From Verrucomicrobiota bacterium (GTDB lineage: Bacteria; Verrucomicrobiota; Verrucomicrobiia; Chthoniobacterales; JAFAMB01), in contig JAFAXJ010000393.1 in assembly GCA_019241095.1 (NCBI GenBank), forward strand, positions 1 to 5,113: a stretch of 5,113 nt of DNA. The letters run 5' to 3'. A model generated the notes under the pieces. The model saw nothing but the letters and a program-made list of their open reading frames with translations, searched no databases and was not told where the DNA came from. Made by a program: the position numbers and the translations under genes. Shown here piece after piece: positions 1-5,113 of this stretch (positions within the stretch are counted from its first letter, which is position 1; the number at the start of each line of letters is the position of its first letter).

Positions 1-1014
1 CCAGCGGACTTCAGGCTTGACGAATGGCGGCTTGCTGTCCAGCAGTTGGATACCACGCTCGCACGGGTCGTCCATGTCGGCCCACGGGAACGTCGCGAGA
101 AACGTCTTCGCGTATGAGTTCCCGGCGCGCAGGATGTCCCAGCTTTCCGGTGTGATGTCGTCAAACAGGTCAAGGTTGTGCTGAGTGCCCGCGATGACGC
201 GCTTTTCTTCGGGGCCGTAATAGCGGAACAGGATGTACTGCGGCTTTGGCTCGCCCACGATAATGCCCACATCAGTCTTGGCCCAATCGTCGCGCTTCTG
301 CCAAAGGAACCAGTTGCCGTTTGGGTCCGCATTTTTCAGGGTATACGGTCCGCTGGTAACGGGCGGATAGAAGTTAAACGTAGCCGGGTCGGCCTGCTTC
401 TCAAATATATGCTTTGGTACAATACGAAGCCCGTTACCCCATATGACAACCCCTAGCAGAGTGGATAGGCGCGGCTGCGGCTCGTTTGTCTGAAGCTCAA
501 GCGTGTACTTATCAAGCACCTTGAAGTTCTTGACCAGCTTCTTGACAAAGCCGCCGAAGGGGAAGGCTTTTGTCTTCATCAGCAGATCGAGGCTGTAGGC
601 CAGATCATCAGCGGTGATTTCGACTCCATCGCTCCATGCCATACCCTCACGCAGCGTGATTTTGAAGTCGGTGAAATTATCATTGAGCACTTCGGGCATT
701 TTCGCGGCCAGCGCAGGGAACTGCTTACCAGTGACGCTGTTCATTTCCCACAAACAGGAGTATGCAAGTTGATTTAACCCTTCATTAAACAGCGTGCTCT
801 GCAGGTAGGGATTCATCTGAGTGGGGTTGTTTACGCGCCCGTCAAGCGCGTCGACAATCAAGGTTTCCGCGCGCGGCGTGCCTACCTCCGTCATCACGCT
901 GCCGTTCGCGGAAAACACCATCCCGCCAAGCAGGAGCTGAACAGTCACAACGAACACAAACGTCGAAAATTCGGGAACGGAGAATTGCCACAATGAAAGA
1001 GCTTTCGTCGCCAT
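1..1014 (-). CDS. ABC transporter family 5 (peptide/oligopeptide-type) extracellular solute-binding protein, partial, N-terminal part
   Basis: This is the periplasmic ligand-binding component of a peptide/nickel-type ABC importer. The 338 codons seen run off the left edge, and full members are usually 500-650 residues. Residues 19-35 form a hydrophobic stretch (FVFVVTVQLLLGG) ending near FSANG, which reads as a secretion signal. The family signature LREGMAWSDGVEITADDLAY lies at about 121-140, and VTSGPYTLK at about 219-227 is the usual second conserved block. The start at 1014 is chosen because it puts the hydrophobic segment near the N-terminus and AAGG sits eight bases upstream. The frame is open upstream to another ATG at 1167, with AAAGG five bases before it. 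That start would add 51 residues ahead of the signal and bury it at about residue 70. Family assignment is firm. The ligand cannot be told, and no permease or ATPase gene is in the window. Confidence 0.93.
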   Translation of the reverse strand, partial: MATKALSLWQFSVPEFSTFVFVVTVQLLLGGMVFSANGSVMTEVGTPRAETLIVDALDGRVNNPTQMNPYLQSTLFNEGLNQLAYSCLWEMNSVTGKQFPALAAKMPEVLNDNFTDFKITLREGMAWSDGVEITADDLAYSLDLLMKTKAFPFGGFVKKLVKNFKVLDKYTLELQTNEPQPRLSTLLGVVIWGNGLRIVPKHIFEKQADPATFNFYPPVTSGPYTLKNADPNGNWFLWQKRDDWAKTDVGIIVGEPKPQYILFRYYGPEEKRVIAGTQHNLDLFDDITPESWDILRAGNSYAKTFLATFPWADMDDPCERGIQLLDSKPPFVKPEVRW

Positions 1015-1196
1015 AGTTTTCGCCTTGTAAGTAAACGGTGGAGAGAGTGACGGCGCCTGCGCGAAGGCTGTCACATTAATTGCCATCTTCAGACATCGCC
1101 TGAAGGCGCTTTCTTTCGCTGGGTCAGAAAAACCTGATCTGCTGTAATCCAATTTAATCTCTGCCATAGTAACCTTTTTTTAATAGCGAGTAGAGC

Positions 1197-1209
1197 ACAC
1201 AAATTGTGT
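1197..1209. promoter_or_regulatory. Short inverted repeat upstream of the binding-protein gene, possible operator
   Basis: ACACAA and TTGTGT are perfect 6-base inverted arms around a single central A. The site lies about 30 bases upstream of the alternative start (1167) of the solute-binding protein and about 185 bases upstream of the chosen start (1014). The position and symmetry fit a repressor or activator site for that gene. An AT-rich palindrome of this size can also arise by chance, and no regulator is identifiable. Confidence 0.25.
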
Positions 1210-1292
1210 TGGGGTTTCCGGATACCTAACACCACGGCCAAGGGTAGTAGCTCTAACCTCAATCCGCGGGGCGCAATCTCCGGATCGAACCG

Positions 1293-1320
1293 GTTACAGC
1301 CCTGGGGGGGTGTGCATAAC
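1293..1320 (+). promoter_or_regulatory. Possible sigma70-like promoter for the structured RNA
   Basis: GTTACA at 1293-1298 and CATAAC at 1315-1320 each match four of six consensus positions and are separated by 16 bases. TG stands three bases before the -10 box. A transcript would start near 1327, just ahead of the helix-rich region. This is a weak match, reported because a promoter is needed about here if the RNA is real. Confidence 0.22.
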
Positions 1321-1326
1321 TAGGTT

Positions 1327-2175
1327 GAAAGGGATGCTAACGTTGTCACCTGACCAATAACTGAAAAGGTTGTCAACTGGTTTTGTTCAACCAGCAGCAA
1401 AGCTGCGCAGAGATTAGCCGAAAGTGGACCGGCGCGGAGCTTAAGAGAGTGACTAGCCCGAAAGGCTCACAATTTTGTGGCAAAACGGCGCTCTCTTCTT
1501 GTAAGGCGTTGCGTCAATCAATTTAGCTCAACAACGGAACGCCGCTTTAACGACAGAGTGTAAAGAACAGCGCTGGTCATACAAGACCGGTAGCTTTACA
1601 TCCATATCTACGACCTTGTAACGAGACGATCTTGCTATTTACGACGGAGGTTCTGTTACTGAAAGGTTGGGCAATCCCGTATTTTGAGGCAAGCCATTAC
1701 ATATCGGAGGCCTGTCATTTGGTGATTCGCGTTGCGAGCGGAGTCTTTGACTATTCCCAATAAAGACAGATTTCCGAGCTTGAAAAGCATAGTACCGAAG
1801 GTGAACAACCAAGCTAAGATCGAGAGCGGGCCAACCGAAGAGTAAGCTCCTGCCGCGCTAGACTGCTGGTAAACATCAAGGGTGTTTCAAAGTGCTCTAA
1901 CATAGTTTGTCTGACAACTTTGAGTGAAAAATGACGTGAGCAAGGAGGAGGTAACAAATCCACCTTTGAAAAACCTTTGATACTGGCCGGCAGTTTAGCG
2001 CGGCAGAGCCTTGCTCTCCGGTCGTTTGCGGCTTTTTGGGAGGGAGTTATTTGGTCTCGGCGCGTCGAGATCGCCTCAGTAGCTGAGAACAGGTTTCGGC
2101 AGAAAGCCGTGACCTAGGGACGGGTCCCAGCTCGAGCTCTCTACAAACAAAGATAAGGCCTTCGGGCAATCCAAT
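1327..2175 (+). ncRNA. Candidate large structured non-coding RNA (about 0.8 kb), class not recognised
   Basis: The spacer lacks a convincing reading frame on either strand but holds a dense run of short-range helices. Examples are 1377-1382/1389-1394, 1395-1398/1402-1405, 1443-1449/1491-1497 enclosing 1455-1458/1464-1467 and 1468-1471/1476-1479, 1505-1510/1538-1543, 1559-1564/1595-1600 enclosing 1573-1578/1585-1590, 1739-1748/1762-1776, 1825-1830/1853-1859, 1871-1877/1881-1887, 1888-1893/1917-1922, 1985-1990/2018-2023 enclosing 2005-2009/2013-2017, 2053-2059/2066-2072, 2075-2079/2083-2087, 2092-2114 and 2158-2167. G-U pairs in several helices, a UUCG loop at 2161-2164 and GAA(A)-type loops point to the plus strand. 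The size is that of ornate RNAs such as OLE, ROOL and GOLLD, but I do not recognise any of these. Neither group II intron domain V nor an rRNA or tRNA signature is visible. Ends are approximate. The existence of structure is seen; that it is a transcribed RNA is inferred. Confidence 0.55.
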
Positions 2176-2183
2176 CGAAGAAG

Positions 2184-2212
2184 TGGAAAAGTAGCTCACC
2201 CCTGGCTAATAT
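2184..2212 (+). promoter_or_regulatory. Possible sigma70-like promoter for the OGFr-domain gene
   Basis: TGGAAA at 2184-2189 and TAATAT at 2207-2212 each match four of six consensus positions, with an ideal 17-base spacer. The expected start near 2219 would give a leader of about 45 bases before the ATG at 2264. It lies just after the last helix of the candidate RNA, so the protein gene may be transcribed separately. Strength is moderate at best. Confidence 0.3.
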
Positions 2213-2263
2213 TTACCAACTCTATTTTTTGAGGTACCCTCAGTCTTTCTTCCTGCGATTGAC

Positions 2264-2827
2264 ATGACTCGCTTACATTCTCCTGGATTTGAAGACGCCG
2301 GCGACGATGCAATTCTTGCATTCTACTCCGGTAACAAGCCAGATTCCCATGGTCGAAAAATCGAGGAAGTTTGGAGCTTCAATGATCACCAGCTAGAAAG
2401 CGTTCACGATTATATTCAATGGCTCTTCCCTCTTCAAACGAGAAGTGCTTTTAACCCGGCAGCACCGCTTCTTACGGAGCGAACGATTCGCACGTTTCGT
2501 GCGAGTGAGTTGCTCATTTCAAGATTGAAGCAGTCAATTGAAATTATGTTGAAATTCTATGGTCTTGAATCGCTAGAAGGCGAAGATGGCAACCTTGAGA
2601 TCGGAAAATCACCTAAATTCTCAACAAAATCGCGAAACTGGCTCGAACCAGGAAATCACAACCATCTTCGCTTAACTCGCATCATGACCAGCGCGACGCT
2701 ACTTGGCCTGGAAGATTATTCGCGAGCCCTTTATGCCAGCCTCAAAGAGCTGATGCGAGAGTACCCAAATTGCTTTTCCGCACAAACTGCAGAGATTTGG
2801 AGAGAAGCTGCCGCTGGACAGTCATAG
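2264..2827 (+). CDS. Opioid growth factor receptor (OGFr) conserved-region protein, bacterial type
   Basis: This is a complete 187-residue soluble protein with no signal peptide or membrane segment. It matches the OGFr N-terminal conserved region known from vertebrate OGFr and from many bacterial proteins. The opening block ILAFYSG (17-23) is followed by DSHGRKIEEVW (27-37). The hallmark VHDYIQWLFPL spans 47-57 and leads into the FNPAAPLLTE block at 63-72. The second hallmark, WLEPGNHNHLRLTRI, spans 126-140. Length and motif order are normal, so the gene looks intact. No good Shine-Dalgarno is seen before the ATG, and GAGG lies about 30 bases upstream. In vertebrates the family binds met-enkephalin, but the bacterial role is unknown and should not be inferred from the name. 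The gene follows the candidate structured RNA in the same direction. Confidence 0.92.
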   Translation: MTRLHSPGFEDAGDDAILAFYSGNKPDSHGRKIEEVWSFNDHQLESVHDYIQWLFPLQTRSAFNPAAPLLTERTIRTFRASELLISRLKQSIEIMLKFYGLESLEGEDGNLEIGKSPKFSTKSRNWLEPGNHNHLRLTRIMTSATLLGLEDYSRALYASLKELMREYPNCFSAQTAEIWREAAAGQS

Positions 2828-3027
2828 CGATCGCGTAACGTCTGTTGGTTGTTGAAATGACGAATGGTTTCGCGAAAGAAGCTGAGTCGCGAAGCCCTCA
2901 CTCTGAAAAGCCATGTTTTCGGAAGCGCCACAGAGAATTTGTTCCCTTTCGGCGAAAATGCTTGGGGTGGCGCGTGTGAGTTAACTGGTCCTGCCGCGAA
3001 GGAGCTCTGTGATAGTTTGCGAAGGAA
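2828..3027. other. Spacer between the OGFr-domain gene and the glucoamylase fragment
   Basis: A frame from 2864 is open through this stretch but has no recognisable family content, and it continues only as an alternate frame under the GH15 fragment. I find none of the missing N-terminal GH15 motifs here in any plus-strand frame, and no clear terminator follows the OGFr stop codon. Confidence 0.4.
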
Positions 3028-3993
3028 ATGGGCGGTCGGGATGATGTTCTCCTTGAACTGCGCGCTGCGTTTGACCGCGCTCGATTTAGACCCGTGTTGC
3101 TGCGAGCTACCGAGTATTTAATTAGTGCCGGCCCAGTGACGGCGCAGGAACGCTGGGAAGAAAACGCCGGCTATTCGCCGTCAACTCTGGCGATAATCAT
3201 CGCTGCTCTTTGCGCCGGAGCGGAACTGGCGCGCGCCTATGGTCACACCGAGCGTGCGGATTTTGCTTTTGCTTACGCGGATTGGCTTAACTCTCACATA
3301 GAGAGCTGGTGTGTGACAACAGTCGGCAAAGGCGTCCCCGCTAAGCCATGCCATTACGTGAGGATTACGCCAGCCGACCCGGTAAGCCCCGACCCTCATC
3401 CGGATCCGAATACATTGGAAATGTCGTTGGCGGGGGATGGGGGAAAGCATCCCGCGCACGAAATCGTTGGCGGTGATTTCCTGCACTTAGTGCGTTTGGG
3501 CGTTCGTCCAGCCGACGATCCTATTGTTGTAGATTCCGTGGAGGTGTATGACGCCGCGCTTAGACATGAGCTTCCCGGAGGGCCTTGCTGGCGCCGGTAT
3601 CCTTTTGACAGTTACGGCCAGAAATCTGACGGCAGCGCTTACGATGGAACGGGCGAAGGACGCTCATGGCCGATTCTTACCGGCGAGCGCGGTCATTACG
3701 AGCTCGCCAGCGGCCGTGATCCGCTGCCATTCATCAAGGTAATGGAACGATTCGCCAATGAGACTGGACTGCTTGCCGAACAGCTCTGGGACGCGGACGA
3801 TATTCCTGACAAGGCGATGTTCTTCGGGCGACCCAGTGGTTCGGCCACACCGTTGTGCTGGAGCCACGCTGAGTATCTCTCAGTGATTAGCGAGCCCGCC
3901 ACTCCTACGCCGAACCGGCGGCAGCGCTTCCAAGGTAAAGGGCAAGAACGAAATTACCCAAAACGAAAAGAATTGCCGTCAGCATCGCACTGA
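3028..3993 (+). CDS. GH15 glucoamylase-like protein, C-terminal catalytic part only; probably a truncated gene or pseudogene
   Basis: The family hydrolyses alpha-glucosidic bonds by inversion, releasing glucose from glucan ends. About residues 16-286 align by eye with the second half of bacterial GH15 (alpha/alpha)6-barrel proteins. RWEENAGYSPSTLA (42-55) corresponds to the WEE motif bearing the general acid. FLHLVRLGVRPADDP is near 150-165, YDGTGEGRSWPILTGERGHYEL is near 204-225, and AEQLWD with E251 corresponds to the general base motif. FGRPSGSATPL and HAEY (280-283) follow. The first half of the barrel, including the usual substrate-binding WPRD-type block, is absent. A stop lies in frame at 3013-3015. 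The start at 3028 has no usable ribosome binding site, as GAAGGA almost touches the ATG. After residue 286 the sequence leaves the family and becomes a basic, low-complexity tail. A full enzyme of this type is several hundred residues longer, so activity is doubtful although both catalytic glutamates remain. Confidence 0.85.
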   Translation: MGGRDDVLLELRAAFDRARFRPVLLRATEYLISAGPVTAQERWEENAGYSPSTLAIIIAALCAGAELARAYGHTERADFAFAYADWLNSHIESWCVTTVGKGVPAKPCHYVRITPADPVSPDPHPDPNTLEMSLAGDGGKHPAHEIVGGDFLHLVRLGVRPADDPIVVDSVEVYDAALRHELPGGPCWRRYPFDSYGQKSDGSAYDGTGEGRSWPILTGERGHYELASGRDPLPFIKVMERFANETGLLAEQLWDADDIPDKAMFFGRPSGSATPLCWSHAEYLSVISEPATPTPNRRQRFQGKGQERNYPKRKELPSASH

Positions 3994-4264
3994 TCCACAG
4001 GTCACGTCGAGCGACAGCCCGGCATCACGGACTTTTCGCGCCACAGTTCAGAAAGTAACAAATGGTTCTTTGCTGTTTGGTGGTTGACGATCAAGTTCGA
4101 ATTTTAGTGAAAAGCCGAGTGTTAGTTGACCATACAATGAGAGATTTGCTGAGCACTGGGTGATTTTCGCATAGATGATTCCTAGTATCGGTAGAACATC
4201 GGTATTTATAGCTGAACTTAGAAACATTGCGCTTAACCCTTCATTGCATGGCTTACTGTGGAAG
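3994..4264. other. Non-coding or decayed sequence after the glucoamylase fragment
   Basis: No supported gene is seen. A 77-codon minus-strand frame (4048-4281) crosses this stretch but has no ribosome binding site and no recognisable motif, and it overlaps the sigma-factor relic. No clear terminator follows the GH15 stop. Confidence 0.4.
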
Positions 4265-4630
4265 TTAACTCCCTCGGCCATCGAATTTAAGGAAAGCTCG
4301 TGAGGGCGTCGACGAGGGAATCCAAAACGCAGGCCTCCATCTGGATAAAACCTCCTGTTCCCGTAACATTACAAGTTCGCGGAAATCGGCGGGTAACGAT
4401 TCGATCGATTCTCGCACAGCTTCAAAGGTCGCATTCCTGTCAACATCGACAGAGGAATGGCAAGACCTCCTGAAGCTCGGCCGCCTCTTACAGCGATGCT
4501 TCCTTGTCTCTTTCCTTGCGAGCTGCCAGCGCCGTATCCCGCGAAAAGATCGAATATGTTGTCCACCACCGCCGAAGCGAATGATATCCTGAAAGGGGTA
4601 CTCCTGCTCCGAAGGACTAGTACTAAAGAA
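4265..4630 (-). pseudogene. Relic of an ECF-type RNA polymerase sigma factor (region 4 part)
   Basis: One minus-strand frame is open for 121 codons from 4630 to the TAA at 4265-4267, without an early start codon. Its middle (4352-4459) reads HSSVDVDRNATFEAVRESIE, then SLPADFRELVMLREQE. This matches the linker and the first helices of sigma region 4 in ECF sigma factors (typically REAIEALPxxFREVLVLRELEGLSY). The expected helix-turn-helix does not follow in frame. The bases after 4352 still resemble a decayed version, with an IPxxTxxSR pattern near 4280-4310. Upstream the in-frame peptide is arginine-rich and unlike sigma region 2, so frameshifts are likely there too. An active copy would direct RNA polymerase to stress or surface-signal promoters; this one cannot. 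Identification rests on about 36 residues. Confidence 0.5.
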
Positions 4631-4638
4631 CTAGCCCT
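4613..4638. repeat. Imperfect inverted repeat
   Basis: AGGACTAGT (4613-4621) and ACTAGCCCT (4630-4638) pair at eight of nine positions around an 8-base loop and are followed by TTT. It lies at the upstream edge of the sigma relic. It could be a weak terminator, a mobile-element footprint or chance. Confidence 0.25.
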
Positions 4639-4639
4639 T

Positions 4640-4863
4640 TAATGCTAACGTATAATTGTAAGTCTGCCGTATAAGGTCGCCGCGTGCCTTTACTTAGCAG
4701 CCTTCTTCTCACTCGCCTTAGCCGGCCTTTGCCATTCGATTGTAATCGTTAGCTTTTTCGGCGCCCAGTCCATCGAGCAGTTGCTGAGTGCTTAAACAGT
4801 CGGTCAAGTGCAGCGGTGCTGTCTGACCGGCGTCGAAATCCAGATCCTAACACTTTCGTACCA
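4640..4863. other. Stretch without a supported gene; hairpin at 4801-4829
   Basis: No frame with a start codon and recognisable product is present. Two short minus-strand open stretches have protein-like composition: one ends in a lysine/alanine-rich tail (TITIEWQRPAKASEKKAAK) with its stop near 4691, the other ends NDYNRMAKAG near 4720. Both lack starts and may be remnants of one frameshifted gene. CGGTCA (4801-4806) and TGACCG (4824-4829) form a stem around an inner GCA/TGC pairing. Confidence 0.3.
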
Positions 4864-4891
4864 TTTACGACTTTGTTTGTTGCAGTATAAG
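4864..4891 (+). promoter_or_regulatory. Possible sigma70-like promoter upstream of the right-edge open frame
   Basis: TTTACG (4864-4869) and TATAAG (4886-4891, five of six matches) are separated by 16 bases. A transcript from about 4898 would cover an 18-codon mini frame at 4914-4970 (AAGG four bases before its ATG) and then the frame starting at 4984. This is the best -10/-35 pair on this strand in the right end of the window. Confidence 0.3.
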
Positions 4892-4983
4892 TTCGGCTCT
4901 CAATGAAGGTGAAATGAAATCTTCCTCTTTTGTAACCAGAATATCATGTGTCACGAAACAATCCGTCTGAGCCAAAAACTATC

Positions 4984-5113
4984 ATGGATCCGTTAAGCTT
5001 CGCCTCCTTCGCATTCGAAACATACAACGCGCTCCGAGAGGGCGCTGCCCTAGTCAAGCCGTGCATGCTGAAACCGGAGTTGGAACTGACACCTTTGAAT
5101 TTGGCACACATCG
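4984..5113 (+). CDS. Possible start of an unidentified gene, partial, runs off the right edge
   Basis: The ATG at 4984 opens a frame that stays open for the 43 codons left, beginning MDPLSFASFAFETYNALREG. Composition is protein-like, with a mildly GC-rich third position. No family is recognisable. The ribosome binding site is poor, with only GAG about ten bases upstream. A GTG at 4948 is in frame and could be the real start; the frame is closed by TAA just before that. A promoter-like pair lies at 4864-4891. The short length means this could still be a chance open frame. Confidence 0.35.
   Translation, partial: MDPLSFASFAFETYNALREGAALVKPCMLKPELELTPLNLAHI

Noticed and set aside
178..456. 92-codon plus-strand frame
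   Set aside because: It lies antisense to the clearly coding solute-binding protein and has no family features.
1278..1297. tRNA T-arm-like sequence on the minus strand (GGTTCGATCC)
   Set aside because: The loop is one base short, and neither an acceptor stem nor an anticodon arm can be built around it.
1310..2240. ORF-less group II intron starting at GTGTG
   Set aside because: The 5' pentamer fits the intron consensus, but no 34-base domain V with the AGC triad and matching GUUC end, and no domain VI, could be found downstream.
2864..3121. 85-codon plus-strand frame
   Set aside because: No recognisable motif; its 3' part is an alternate frame under the GH15 fragment.
4048..4281. 77-codon minus-strand frame
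   Set aside because: No ribosome binding site, no family match, and it overlaps the end of the sigma relic frame.
4369..4642. Overlapping 66-codon minus and 61-codon plus frames
   Set aside because: Low-complexity products without motifs; the sigma-like signal lies in a different minus-strand frame.
4651..4656. Perfect TATAAT -10 box
   Set aside because: No matching -35 box at 16-18 bases and no plus-strand gene directly downstream.
1..5113. CRISPR array, insertion sequence or transposase gene
   Set aside because: No regularly spaced direct repeats, no transposase-like frame and no paired terminal inverted repeats were seen.

Overview
The window reads as bacterial chromosome with mixed base composition. 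It carries a truncated Gram-negative-style gene set: a periplasmic peptide/solute-binding protein, a GH15 glucoamylase piece, an OGFr-domain protein and an ECF sigma relic. Nothing fixes the taxon. An environmental lineage such as Acidobacteria or Proteobacteria would fit, but that is a guess.

Layout. Bases 1-1014 (minus strand) hold the N-terminal 338 codons of a family 5 extracellular solute-binding protein, which runs off the left edge. Its frame stays open upstream to a second possible start at 1167. From about 1170 to 2263 there is a 1.1 kb spacer between divergent genes with no convincing reading frame. Read on the plus strand, its section from about 1375 to 2170 holds about twenty local helices, several nested, some with G-U pairs, one with a UUCG loop and others closed by GAA(A)-type loops. 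This is the most interesting part of the window and is best explained as a large structured non-coding RNA. I cannot assign it to a named class.

Bases 2264-2827 (plus) encode a complete 187-residue protein with the bacterial form of the opioid growth factor receptor (OGFr) conserved region. Bases 3028-3993 (plus) are an open frame holding the C-terminal half of a GH15 glucoamylase-like catalytic domain. Both catalytic glutamate motifs are present, but the N-terminal half and the usual C-terminal extension are missing, and no ribosome binding site is visible.

The last 1.1 kb (3994-5113) is mostly decayed or non-coding. A minus-strand stretch around 4352-4459 still reads as part of region 4 of an ECF sigma factor, with degraded flanks. 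A short plus-strand frame from 4984 runs off the right edge and may be the start of another gene.

The genes do not form an evident pathway. The binding protein and the glucoamylase piece both point to scavenging of external organic matter. The truncated and decayed reading frames in the right half suggest a rearranged, poorly conserved neighbourhood. The RNA and the OGFr gene lie in the same orientation, with about 95 bases between the last helix and the start codon.
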